Translations under genes and position numbers: made by a program
Origin: Rhodocyclaceae bacterium
Lineage (GTDB): Bacteria > Pseudomonadota > Gammaproteobacteria > Burkholderiales > Rhodocyclaceae
DNA length: 64,000 nucleotides
NCBI GenBank assembly: GCA_016718525.1
Contig: JADKDD010000001.1
Location: 1,054,001-1,118,000, forward strand
Direction: 5' to 3'
Shown: one piece after another, positions 1-10,500 of the stretch
How the letters are laid out: each line of letters begins with the position of its first letter
Numbering within the stretch: position 1 is the stretch's first letter
The notes under the pieces: generated by a model
Database searches by the model: none
Told to the model about the DNA's origin: nothing
The model's input: the letters and a program-made list of their open reading frames with translations, nothing else

Positions 1-393
1 CGTTTGCTTTCGTTGGCTGGTGGAGCCCCATTGCAGGTCGTCAGATGGCATGAGACAGGAAAAATTGAAAGCCTTAATGCATTGCTGCAGACATTTCGCC
101 AGCCTGGCGACAACCCTTTGATCTTGGCCGGGCGCTGGGATGATCTGTTGAAAAAGAATGACCATCTCAAAATGGAGTTCCTGGTCGAAGCTGTGCAGCG
201 ATGGGTGTCCAGTGCAGCGCTGGGCGGCGCAAGTCTGACCAGTAACACGCTATTTGCTGCTTGGCGGTCGCTCCTGGAATGCCGCCGCTCGGCCAACCAT
301 CCATTGAATCAATTGCTTTTTCTTGAAGAAGTTGCATCGCATGCGCTACGCGCGATAAGCGGGCTTGCACCCGCGTACAAAGCAGACTCATGA
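1..393 (+). CDS. holB: DNA polymerase III subunit delta' (C-terminal part)
   Basis: The frame is open from the first base, so this is the 3' end of a gene that starts upstream of the window. The roughly 130 visible residues are a helical, Leu-rich domain resembling the C-terminal collar domain of the clamp-loader subunit delta'. The ATPase-like N-terminal domains lie outside. The call rests mainly on position: the stop overlaps the start of a TatD-family gene (ATGA), and holB is followed by the TatD paralogue ycfH in many proteobacteria. The protein would load the beta clamp as part of the replicative holoenzyme. The sequence similarity alone is modest. Confidence 0.75.
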   Translation, partial: RLLSLAGGAPLQVVRWHETGKIESLNALLQTFRQPGDNPLILAGRWDDLLKKNDHLKMEFLVEAVQRWVSSAALGGASLTSNTLFAAWRSLLECRRSANHPLNQLLFLEEVASHALRAISGLAPAYKADS

Positions 394-1187
394 CCAACTT
401 ACTTCTTGTCGACTCGCATTGTCATCTCGATTTCCCGGATTTCGTTGGCCAGGAGTCTGCCTTGCTCGATCAAATGCGCGCAAATGATGTCGGTTGGGCT
501 TTGATTGCAGGTGTGACGCTTGAGCGGTTTCCGTCGGTCAGGCGCCTTGCTGAAAACTACCCTGTGCTGTATGCGGCGGTTGGGGTTCATCCAGACACTG
601 AGGGCGAGGGTGAAAGCGTTAGGGAACCTGGTGTAGCAACCTTGGTTGGCTTGGCCGATCATCCCAAAGTAGTTGCGATCGGTGAAACCGGGCTTGATTA
701 TTACCGCCTCAAAGGTGATCTGGAATGGCAGCGAGAGCGCTTTCGCGTGCATATTCGCGCCGCGAAATTGACTGGCAAGCCGCTGATTATTCACACACGA
801 GAGGCTGCATCCGACACGTTAAGGATCCTGAGGGAGGAAGGTGCGAGTGAAGTGGGTGGCGTCTTTCATTGCTTCACGGAAACTCTGGAAGTCGCCAGAG
901 AGGCGCTGGATTTGGGCTTCCACATATCCCTCTCCGGCATCGTTACGTTTAAAAATGCACTACAAATCAAGGAAGTAGGGAAAATGATACCGATCGACCG
1001 GTTGTTGGTGGAAACGGATTCGCCGTACCTCGCTCCGGTGCCTTTTAGAGGCAAGCAAAATCAACCGGCCTGGGTAAAGCATGTCGCTGAAGAAGTCGCC
1101 CGCTTGCGGGAGGTCTCGTTTGAGACTATTGCACGGGCGACCACCGACAATTTCTTTCGGCTTTTTGCGAGCGCCAAGCGTGTTTAG
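390..1187 (+). CDS. ycfH: TatD-family metal-dependent hydrolase (DNase)
   Basis: A 265-residue TIM-barrel hydrolase of normal family length. Metal ligands are visible in order: H10 and H12 in the HCHLD motif, E99 in GETGLDYY, H135 in IIHTRE, H160 in HCFTE and D210 in ETDSPYL. TatD proteins are cytoplasmic metal-dependent nucleases, with 3'-5' exonuclease activity described for several members. The ATG overlaps the upstream stop by four bases, implying translational coupling to holB. The family call is secure. Which TatD paralogue it is rests on the holB neighbourhood. Confidence 0.93.
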   Translation: MTNLLLVDSHCHLDFPDFVGQESALLDQMRANDVGWALIAGVTLERFPSVRRLAENYPVLYAAVGVHPDTEGEGESVREPGVATLVGLADHPKVVAIGETGLDYYRLKGDLEWQRERFRVHIRAAKLTGKPLIIHTREAASDTLRILREEGASEVGGVFHCFTETLEVAREALDLGFHISLSGIVTFKNALQIKEVGKMIPIDRLLVETDSPYLAPVPFRGKQNQPAWVKHVAEEVARLREVSFETIARATTDNFFRLFASAKRV

Positions 1188-1797
1188 CACAGTTCGAATA
1201 GCGGCCGCTTTCGTTGTTTTCGTCTGCGGGCATGGAGTCGCGCTGGCCGGCGCTTATGAGGACGTTCTGCTGGCTGCCCAAAACGGTCGTACCGACCTCG
1301 TCGCCAACTCATTGTCGAGTGGCATGGATGTTAATACTGCCGGTCCGGATGGCTCAAGCTTGTTAATTATTGCCGCCCGCGAAGACAATCAGTCGCTGGT
1401 TGAATTCCTCCTGGCTCAGCGGGCCAATGTGAATTTCCGGAACCGCTATGGCGACACGGCGCTCCATGCCACGGCGACTCTGGGTAATGTCAAAGTGGTG
1501 AAGGTACTCTTAGCCAAAGGCGCGGAGGTCAATTCTCCAGGATGGACTCCCTTGCATTACGCGTCGTACGGTGGGCATGCTGCCGTCGCCGAGGCGCTGA
1601 TCACTCACCATGCGCAGTTGGATCTTCGGGCACCCAATGGACAGACGGCTCTGATGTTGGCGGCAAAAGGCGGCCACGAGGACGTGATTGCTGTTTTGGT
1701 AAAAGGCGGAGCGGATCAAAGTTTGGTTGATGCCGATGGCAAGACGTATTTGGCTATTTTGGAGGCTTCGAAGGACAAAGGTGTGTATCGAAAATGA
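1180..1797 (+). CDS. Exported ankyrin-repeat protein
   Basis: I chose the GTG at 1180, which overlaps the end of the TatD gene by eight bases. From there the protein starts VFSTVRIAAAFVVFVCGHG and ends the leader at ALAG, a plausible signal peptide. An in-frame ATG at 1081 would lie deep inside the previous gene and put about 33 unlikely residues ahead of the leader. The mature part, about 180 residues, is a stack of about five ankyrin repeats with recognisable blocks such as GDTALHATA, GWTPLHYAS and GQTALMLAA. It probably mediates protein binding in the periplasm. The partner is unknown. Confidence 0.85.
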   Translation: MFSTVRIAAAFVVFVCGHGVALAGAYEDVLLAAQNGRTDLVANSLSSGMDVNTAGPDGSSLLIIAAREDNQSLVEFLLAQRANVNFRNRYGDTALHATATLGNVKVVKVLLAKGAEVNSPGWTPLHYASYGGHAAVAEALITHHAQLDLRAPNGQTALMLAAKGGHEDVIAVLVKGGADQSLVDADGKTYLAILEASKDKGVYRK

Positions 1798-1880
1798 GTA
1801 ATTGGACTTCGCATAATTTATATTATGTCAACTAAAGTAAATGTTATTAGGCAAACTGACGCGCCCCCTAATCAACGACT

Positions 1881-1910
1881 TAACAGCGTGTTACCAGCAC
1901 CAACTGGCAA
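1881..1910 (+). repeat. Dispersed repeat copy A, intergenic
   Basis: This copy reads AACAGCGTGT, then TAC, then CAGCACCAACTGG. It belongs to a short repeat family found about nine times in the window (see findings). It lies in the 113-bp gap between the ankyrin gene and the PaaK-like gene and abuts the start codon of the latter, so it may affect that gene's translation initiation. Confidence 0.6.
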
Positions 1911-1913
1911 TTG

Positions 1914-3323
1914 ATGATCCCCCTGTCTTTACGCGCCAGGTCAGGCATCAATGGTTTGGGCTTCCCCGTTATCGTGCCTCAAACGTCCCAGGTGCTTCAT
2001 TCACTGATCCTGCAACTCGACCAAACCCAGTGGCTACCGTCAACGGACCTCAAGGCACTGCAGAACCAGCAACTTGCGCTCCTGCTAAGTCACGTCTGGG
2101 CAAATGTGCCTTGGTACCACCAACGGCTGCGTGATGCTCGTTTGACCCCCGGGAAGTCCTTGAACGCATCGAATTGGAACGCGTTAAAGACGCTTTCGCG
2201 TAGCGAAATCCAACAGGCCGGCACCACACTACATTCCCTCAGCTATCCGCCAGAACACGGCAACACGCAAGAAACCACCACATCAGGTTCGACAGGCGAG
2301 CCGCTAAAGGTCTTGCGGACTGGACTCGATGCCTTAATGTGGCAAGCGATGACCCTTCGCGATCATTCGTGGCATCAACGCGATACAAGTGGCTCGCTAT
2401 GCATTGTTCGTGCAGGTGTGCAGCCAACAGCGGATGGCAGATGGCTCAATGGGTGGGGACCGGCAACCAACGCGCTGTTTGAAGGCGGGCGATCTGCGCT
2501 ATTTCCGATCAATCAGGATGTCGCCGCCATTGCCGACTGGTTAGCAAAGCGTAACCCAGACTATTTATTGATTTACCCAACCGTCCTTGCGGCCCTCTTG
2601 CGCTTGCTGCAGGAAAAACCAATCAACCTCACCAATCTTCGCCAAGTCCGGACAATCAGCGAGGTCCTGACGCGAGAGACGCGCGACTTATGCCAACGTG
2701 TTCTGGGTGTACCTGTAATCGATCTTTACAGCACGGTCGAAGTAGGCAACATAGCTTTACAGTGCCCCGATTCCGATAATTATCATCTTATGGCCGAGGA
2801 CGTCTTAGTGGAAATTCTCGACCATGAAGGGCGCGAATGCGGCCCTGGGCAAACAGGCCGGGTCGTTGTCACATCGCTGCACAGTTTTGCCGCACCTCTT
2901 TTGCGCTACGAACTCACCGATCACGCCGAGGTTGCCCAACCCTGCCCCTGCGGACGAGGATTACCAACGATCAAGCAAATTCACGGTCGCACGCGGAACA
3001 TGCTGATGCGCCCCGATGGTGAAATGTTTTGGCCGGCACACGGAAAGACAGATTACCGTGCAGTAGCACCGGTAAGGCAATTCCAGATTGTGCAGCTTGC
3101 AGCGGATCATCTGGAATTTCGTTTGGTGGTCGAACGCCCACTGTTGCCGACTGAAGAGGTCGCTTTAACAAACACCTTAATGCAAGCGATCGGTAACTTC
3201 TCACGCATTGATCTGCGCTATTTTTCCGCCCTGCCGCACGGAAAAAACGGCAAGTTTGAAGAGTTCATTTCGATGGTTGCTAACGACAGCTCGAACCCAT
3301 CATCACGCCCGTCTGCCAACTAA
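1914..3323 (+). CDS. PaaK/CapK-like AMP-binding (adenylate-forming) protein
   Basis: A 469-residue member of the phenylacetate-CoA ligase-like branch of adenylate-forming enzymes. The ATP-binding loop TTSGSTGEPL is at about residues 122-131. Further on come the LYSTVEVG segment, the LLRYELTDHAE segment that would contact the adenylate ribose, a cysteine-rich PCPCGRG stretch typical of PaaK relatives, and a C-terminal KNGKFEEF with a candidate catalytic lysine. The acid substrate cannot be read from sequence, and relatives also occur in polysaccharide clusters (CapK). ATG 1914 is used although a TTG at 1911 is possible; no clear ribosome-binding site is seen because a repeat occupies the leader. 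A convergent sulfotransferase follows. Confidence 0.82.
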   Translation: MIPLSLRARSGINGLGFPVIVPQTSQVLHSLILQLDQTQWLPSTDLKALQNQQLALLLSHVWANVPWYHQRLRDARLTPGKSLNASNWNALKTLSRSEIQQAGTTLHSLSYPPEHGNTQETTTSGSTGEPLKVLRTGLDALMWQAMTLRDHSWHQRDTSGSLCIVRAGVQPTADGRWLNGWGPATNALFEGGRSALFPINQDVAAIADWLAKRNPDYLLIYPTVLAALLRLLQEKPINLTNLRQVRTISEVLTRETRDLCQRVLGVPVIDLYSTVEVGNIALQCPDSDNYHLMAEDVLVEILDHEGRECGPGQTGRVVVTSLHSFAAPLLRYELTDHAEVAQPCPCGRGLPTIKQIHGRTRNMLMRPDGEMFWPAHGKTDYRAVAPVRQFQIVQLAADHLEFRLVVERPLLPTEEVALTNTLMQAIGNFSRIDLRYFSALPHGKNGKFEEFISMVANDSSNPSSRPSAN

Positions 3324-3361
3324 GTTTGGCTGCCACGATCCTTCGCTAGGTTTAGGATCTC

Positions 3362-4237
3362 CTATGGCGAGGCCTTGGACGCCTTTGTGGTTTTCGCACT
3401 TGGCACCTGATTGTCCGGGCTAACCATCAACACATTCGCCCTGCTGCCGACCGTATCGCGCCAAAAGGTCAATGCCGCGTATTTTTCGAACAAATCAGGC
3501 GGCAAAATCGACGACCTCGGCATGAATTGAACTTTTGAGCGTACCTTGTGCAACCCGGTTAACCCAAGCCCCTCGTCAAACGCTGGTGTGTCCATGCTGA
3601 CTGCATTGAAGTCGTGCTTGAATTCCGGTTCCCCGATGAATTTGTAGATCAGTGGAATTACATCCTGAGGGCGCTGCGAAAGCAAGTCGTAATCCACTAC
3701 CAACATCGACTTGCCCTGTTCGCTGTAAAACGCTTCCTTGAGCGCCGACCAAGCCAAGCCGACCAATCGGGTGCGCTGTGCCAGGGTTTCCACCCGGGCG
3801 AAAACGGTGCCCCGCTCCGCTTCGTTCGCAAACAGCAGCGAGTTTTCAAACGGATTCGCGCGATACAGACGTTCAATGCTGTCCATCACCCAGCCGACGT
3901 TGCGCACACAGGCAATCACTTTTGCATTCGGGTACAGATCGAGCAAGGCCGGCATCCGCGCCGTCCAGACACGATTGGTGTCAAATACCACTTCGTTCGG
4001 TGTTACCGAATAGTAACTATCGAACAATCCACGCAAAAGCGCCCTGCGTTGCGGCACACTGACCTGGGTCGCCCACTCGCTCCCTGCACTCACCTGCCCC
4101 AACATGCCGCTGAACAATGCTGCAATTGGACTGGAAATACCGGCATGAAAACGCGGGTTCTGCTTCAAAATCGCCGACAGCAATGTCGAACCGGAGCGCG
4201 GCAGACCGCTGATGAAATGAAATGTTTTTTCGCTCAA
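3362..4237 (-). CDS. Sulfotransferase family protein
   Basis: A 291-residue protein with the 5'-phosphosulfate-binding loop GLPRSGSTLL at residues 11-20. A later segment, KVIACVRNVGWVMDSIERLY, fits the 3'-phosphate-binding region of PAPS-dependent sulfotransferases. Such enzymes move sulfate from PAPS to a hydroxyl or amine of a glycan, lipid or peptide; the acceptor here is unknown. The C-terminus is a short Lys/Ser/Thr-rich tail. It is convergent with the PaaK-like gene and divergent from the giant adhesin, so modification of a cell-surface product is possible but only inferred. Confidence 0.85.
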   Translation of the reverse strand: MSEKTFHFISGLPRSGSTLLSAILKQNPRFHAGISSPIAALFSGMLGQVSAGSEWATQVSVPQRRALLRGLFDSYYSVTPNEVVFDTNRVWTARMPALLDLYPNAKVIACVRNVGWVMDSIERLYRANPFENSLLFANEAERGTVFARVETLAQRTRLVGLAWSALKEAFYSEQGKSMLVVDYDLLSQRPQDVIPLIYKFIGEPEFKHDFNAVSMDTPAFDEGLGLTGLHKVRSKVQFMPRSSILPPDLFEKYAALTFWRDTVGSRANVLMVSPDNQVPSAKTTKASKASP

Positions 4238-4549
4238 AAGTTACCCCTTTTCAGAAAATTCGCTTGCCGGTAAATAGCTTGCAGAATAGAACAGTTTGCC
4301 GAGATTCCCTGAATTTCACCATGACGTCTTATTCGCGGGACAGCAAACACAGCCTATAGCCCGCACAAACATAAGCTCGCCCGCCTGATCTGACAGTGCG
4401 ACCGTGTCAGCGCGCAACTAATAAAACTAAAGTTTTCGCTAAAACTGTCGTGTACTTTCGGTTAGGTAAAAACAGTCGTTTTTCGTGAAATTTGCGGGTC
4501 AAAATCGACTATCCTTTACGCATATTTGCCCGTCGCCCAAGGACACGTT
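4238..4549. promoter_or_regulatory. Divergent intergenic region upstream of the giant adhesin
   Basis: This 312-bp gap separates the divergent sulfotransferase and adhesin genes. It is more AT-rich than the flanking genes near the adhesin. I see two short dyads: CTGACA/TGTCAG at 4390-4395 and 4405-4410, and a near-palindrome AAAACTAAAGTTTT at 4423-4436. An AAGGA ribosome-binding site lies about seven bases before the ATG at 4550. I could not pick a convincing -35/-10 pair, so promoter positions are not assigned. Confidence 0.4.
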
Positions 4550-7500
4550 ATGAAATCACCCAAGCTACGCTCCCGGTTCTCTTCCTTTGGCGGTCGTTCA
4601 AGACGCTTCAACGCAAAACACCGGATCCTGGCAACGGCGGTTTCGGCCTGTTTTGCTGCCAACTATGCAATGGCGAATCCAACCGGCGCTGCTGTCGTCA
4701 ATGGCACCGCAATCATCAACCGTGTTGGCAACGTGCTCAACGTCACCAACAGCAACGGCGCCATCCTGAACTGGCAAACCTTCAACATCGCCCAGGGCGA
4801 GACCACCCGCTTTATCCAGCCGACCGTCTCCAGTGCGGTCATGAACCGGGTGTTGAGCGCCGACCCGAGCTTGATTTACGGTCAACTCACGTCCAACGGA
4901 AAGGTCTGGCTGATCAATCCGGCGGGTATTTTGGTTGGCGCCAGCGGGAAAATCGATACCGCCGGTTTTGTCGCCAGCACCTTGGGTATCAGCAATCAGG
5001 ACTTCCTCGCTGGTCGCCTGAATCTCTCTGCTGCGCCCGGCGCCGGCAGTGTGGTCAATCAGGGCACCATCACCACGCCGTCCGGTGGCAGCGTTTATCT
5101 CATCGGCACCAACGTCAGCAACAACGGCGTCATCACCACCCCGCAAGGCGAAACCATTCTGGCCGCCGGTGCCACGGTGCATCTGGTCGATTCTGCGACA
5201 CCGGGCGTAAAAGTTGAAATCACCGGCAGTGAAGGTAACGCCACCAACCTCGGCACCATCGCCGCCGAAGCCGGTCGCATCGGCATCGCCGGTGTCATCG
5301 TTCGCAACTCCGGCACCCTCAATGCCTCCAGCGTGGTCAACGAAGGCGGACGCATTTTCCTCAAAGCCAGTCAGGATGCCTTCGTAGACGGTGCCGGCCG
5401 CATTGTCACCACCGGAACTAAAGGTGGCACGGTCGAAGTGCTTGGCAATCGCGTGGCGGTCACTGACCAGGCCAGTATTGATGCCAGCGGTGAGACCGGT
5501 GGTGGCAAGATTCTTGTCGGCGGCGATTATCAAGGCAAGAACCCCGACATTCAAAACGCTCAGGTCACCTTCGTCGGCGAAGAAACCACGCTCTCGGTTA
5601 ATGCCACGTCAGTTGGTGCTGGCGGGACGGCGATCATTTGGTCCGACGACACCACGCGCGCCTATGGTCATATTGAGGCCAAAGGCGGCGCGCAAGGCGG
5701 CAATGGCGGCCTGGTTGAAACCTCGGGCAAACGTTCGCTTGACGTCAGCGGCGCACGTGTCGATACCCGTGCCAGTCAGGGCTCCAACGGCAACTGGCTG
5801 CTCGACCCGACCGACGTCACGATTCTTGCCGGCGACTGCGGATGCAGTCTCACCGGCGGGATGTTTGACACCGGCAATCGCGATTCCTCGATCATCTACA
5901 CTGGCGACATCAACGCCAACCTTATTCAGGGCGATGTCACCATTTCCACCACCAGCCTCGGCCCCGGGACCGGCGACATTACGTTGAATACCGGCGCACA
6001 AATTTCAAACACCTATGCTGGCGATCCGCGCACGCTGACACTTAAAGCCGATGGCGCCATCACCATGATGGCCAACAGCTCGATAACAGGCAACTTGCTT
6101 GGCGCACTGAATGTGAATTTATATGCCGACACCGATGGCGTTGGTGGCGGCTTTATTGAAATGAATTCCTACTCACAAATTCAAACCTTTGGTGGTTCTG
6201 TCGTCATGGCCGGCGGCGACATAAACGGCAATGGCTCCGCCGCCGGCAACACAACACAAAAAGTCGGAATCTCGCTCTTTGGTGCAACGATCAATGCCAT
6301 TGGCGGAAGCATTACCTTGCGTGGCAAAGGTCGGGATGATGACAGCAGTGCCTACGGCGTGAGGATTGAAGGTGGCTCCACACTTACAGCAATCGACAGT
6401 GGATCAATACACATCACCGGCCACGGTGGCACCTCTGCTACCGGCTTGTCCAACATTGGCGTCAATCTCGGCGAAACCGGCACCGCATCTCTCGGCACAG
6501 ATAGCGGCGACATTATCATTTCAGGCGTTGGTGGCACCGATGGCAGCGGGGTCAAACTCTACTCCGCAATTGTTGGCTCCAACACCGGTGCAATAACGGT
6601 CAATGGCACCAGCGGCAATAGCGGAGCATCCCAGTATGGCGGTACCGACCGCGGTGTGTATGTCAATGGCGCCAGCCTATCGACAGGCGGCGGAATCACC
6701 ATCACCGGCACCAGCAATGGCGATCGGTTAGCCGATAATCGCGGCGTCAGCATTTTCGGGTCGTCGCGAATCGAAGTCACGGGTGCCAGTGCCTTGACGA
6801 TTACCGGACAAGGCGGCGGCAGTGCCGATGGTTACAACACCGGCATCGCAGTCGAAACCACCGGCACAAACGTTTCAACTACCCTGCCCGCAGGACTATT
6901 TTCGGCCAACGGTGACATCACGCTGGATGGCACTGCAGGTAACGGCAGTGCGGGTGTCAATCGTGGCGTGCGCATCAGTGGCGCGACGATTCACACCACC
7001 GGGGCTGGGAGTATTTCTGTCACCGGTCAAGGCGGCAACGGCGGCGACCAGAATGACGGCGTACTCGTACAGAACGCATCATCTTTGCAAACCAATTCCG
7101 GCGCTATTTCTGTCACGGGTACCAGTGGCTATGGCGGCGATGCCAGTGGCGTCAAAATCAAGGGCGCAAGCCTGATGACGCTTAGTAACAACAGTATTTC
7201 AATCACCGGAGCCAGCCACGGAACGAGTGGGAGTAAAAACGTCGGCGTTGCTATTTACAACTACGATTCGACGGACACCAATACGTCAATAACCGCCAAC
7301 GGATCGGGAAATATCAATATCACCGGTACAGGTGGGTCGGGCAGTGGCAACGACCATTACGGCGTCAACATCTACACCGATCTCGCTTCTGATCCCGCAA
7401 CGGTAGGTGCTGCGCTTGAGGTCACAGGCACCGGCAATATTAGCGTCACCGGCACAGGCGGATCCGGCAACGGCTACAACACCGGAGTGCGCATCGGTAC

Positions 7501-10500
7501 GGCGACCGTAACAACCAACGACGGCAACATTCACGTGACCGGTTACGGTGGGTCCGGGAATGTCGCCAATCGCGGGATTCGCTTAGGGAACGATAACGGC
7601 GACGGCGCCGTGGTGACATCACTGAATAGCGGCAACATCACGTTCACCGGCATTGCTGGGTACGATGGTGATGGCGTCCAGATTTTTAACAATGCGCGAG
7701 TCGAAACCACCTCGGGTGCGCTGACGATCACCGGTGCTGCCGGCGCGGGCGGCGGCGATAGCGATATCAATGTGGATAGCACCGGACGTATTGTCAGTCA
7801 AAGCAGCAGCATCACTTTGACCGGCAACGGAGTGTATGGAGGGATCGTCGAGTCGGCCGGCAAGATTAAAAACTACGGCGGTTCGGTGAGCATTACTTCG
7901 GCCAGCGACATTATCATTGGTGAAACTCGTGCGGGAACCACCAACAGCGCCGGCAATACAGTCACTATGCAAGCCGCTGGCAACATCATTGCCTCCGGCC
8001 CGATCACCAGCTACGGTGGCTCTGTGCTGCTGCAATCCAATTTTGACGGCAACGGTGGCGCCATTGAACTCAACGGCGTCAATGCCGTCATTAACAGCCA
8101 TGGCGGCAGCATTATGCTGACGGGTGGCAATAACGCCGCGACCGGTTATGCCACGGGTGATGCAAATCATATCGTCGGTGTCAAACTTGCAAGTGCTCAA
8201 CTTATCAGCGGCGGCGGCGATGTCACCATCCGCGGCGCGGGCGTAGACGGCATGTCCAATGCGCATGGTGTGTCGACCAACTTGTCAACGATAGCCGTTG
8301 GTAGCGGCGCGATTACAGTCACCGGCGTCAGCGGCGTCAGTGACGACGCTATCGGCGTAAATCTGATCGACACCCCGCTCACCACATCTGGAAACGTCAC
8401 CCTGGACGGATCGAGTTCAGGTACCAACATCGGTCTTAACTACGGCGTCTATCTTTCCGGGTCCCCCATCACTACCACCGGCAGCGGCGTCATCAGCATT
8501 ACCGGTCAGCATGGTGCCGGTCCCGAAGCTGGCGTCTATGCCAATGGTTCAACACTGAGTTCCCCCAACACGATCGTCGTTTCGTCAGACAGAATTTCCT
8601 TTGTCACCACGAACGGCAGCAACCTTGCCCTCGAATCCAGTGGCGCGCTATTGACCTCTGACATCACCAGCAACGGCGGCAACATCTCGCTGAGCACCAC
8701 GAATGGCGCGCTTAACGCTGTTGGACTGAACACTTCCGGCACGGCCAGCGATCCCAATGCCGGCAATATCAACGTGATCGGTTCCCCGACTACCGTCACA
8801 TTTGGCGCAACCAGTATGAATGGTGGCACACCAGCCACCGGCAATGGCGGCACCGGCGGAACGCTGACCATCGGCTCCCCAAGCACGGCGACTCAAATTA
8901 CCCTCGGTGCGATCAATGCAAATGGTGGCACAGGTGGCACCAACGACGACGGCGGTCAAGGCGGTTCTGTCATTATCAATGCGCCATCTGCCGATGTGGC
9001 TCTGGCAGGTGACATGCACCTGGACGGTGGTGGTTCCGGGGGCTCCGGAAGCCATATCGGTGGTGCAGGTGGATCGCTAACGATTTCCGCCCAATCGGTG
9101 AGCACCACATACGACCATTACGCGCGAGGTGGCGCGGGCAATGGCGGCGGGCCAAACGGCGATAGCGGCGGTGCGGGTGGTTCAGTCACCATTTCCACCA
9201 CCGGCGCGGGTGGCAATGTTTCGATCACCGGTGGTTCGTCAGTTGCCGTTGATGCCATATTCAACTATGGCGGAGATGGACACGGCGGTGGTGCCGGCGG
9301 TGCCGGTGGCAGCGTCACCCTTCACGCCAACGGTGGCGATTTCACTGGTGGGAATATCAGCAATGGCGGCGGTGCTGGTCACAGCACTGGTGGCGCGGGT
9401 GCGAACGTAATCATAAGCGCAACTGGCGCTATCGACGTTGGTAATGTGACTACCACTGGCGGAAGCGGCTTCGACTCCCCTGCCCTATCCAGTGGTGGCA
9501 ATGCCGGATCAGTGACTCTCACGGCAGGGGCCGACATCAATACAGGGGATATTGGGGCGGCTGGCGGTCTTGGTTATAGCGATGGTGGCGCAGGCCAGGG
9601 TGGCAATATCGCATTGTCGTCGCGCGCGGGAGACATTACGACCAACACGCTCAGCTCTCGTGGCGGCTACGCCGAGGGCACGACGGCCGGGGCCAACGCT
9701 GGGTCGATCACTCTGTCGGCATTTGGCACAATCAGCACATCAACTATTTCCGCACAAGGTGGCGGCAGCCTGTCCGGGTCAAATGTTGCGGGCGGCGACG
9801 GTGGTTCCGTTTCTATCATTGCTGGAACCGACGTTAGCACAGGCAATATATCCACGACCGGTGGCAAGGGTTTGACCGACGGAAATGGCGGCAAGGTCAA
9901 GCTTTATGCCTTGACCGGTAATGTCAGTGCTGGAAATATCGACTCCACGAGCGACCTCAATGCAGCTGCGGTTGGCGGTGACATCACCATCTATGCGCAT
10001 GACACTGCCACGGTGACCGGAACTAGCTCCGGCACAACCGTTGAGAACGTTTTTGATTTCGACACCAACGTGGTTGATGCGTCATTATTTGACGGTAGTA
10101 GTCCCCTCACCTACACCTTTGACGGCGACATCATTGTCAATTCTTCCGACAGCTTCACGCTGACCAACAACATCGTCACCAGCGGTAACGTAATCCTTGA
10201 TGCGCGTGGCTCCAACAGTATCACGCTGAACGCCGACGTCGATGTTGGCAACAGCAGCTGGTTTTCGGCCAATGCCGAAGGGGATGTCACACTAAAATTC
10301 GTCAACGCCGGCAGTATCAGCGTCAGCGCTGGCAACAGCATCAGTGTTGCTCCCGCAGGCACGCTGGAGAGCCGCGTTCGTGGTATCAAGTTTGCGGCAG
10401 ACAGTGATGGCAGTGATGCAGGTGCGATCAGCATTGGTAGCGGCGCGCTGCTCGATAGCCATGGCGGCAATATTCTGCTTGCCGGTGGCGATCATGCAGG

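Noticed and set aside
1841..2134. Open frame of 97 residues over the start of the PaaK-like gene
   Set aside because: Overlaps a well-supported gene in another frame and has no family features.
3324..3361. Rho-independent terminator between the convergent PaaK-like and sulfotransferase genes
   Set aside because: A six-base GATCCT/AGGATC dyad is present but the stem is short and no T-tract follows.
3614..4273. 219-residue frame antisense to the sulfotransferase
   Set aside because: Shadow of the sulfotransferase; low-complexity, His/Gln/Arg-rich, and no start signals.
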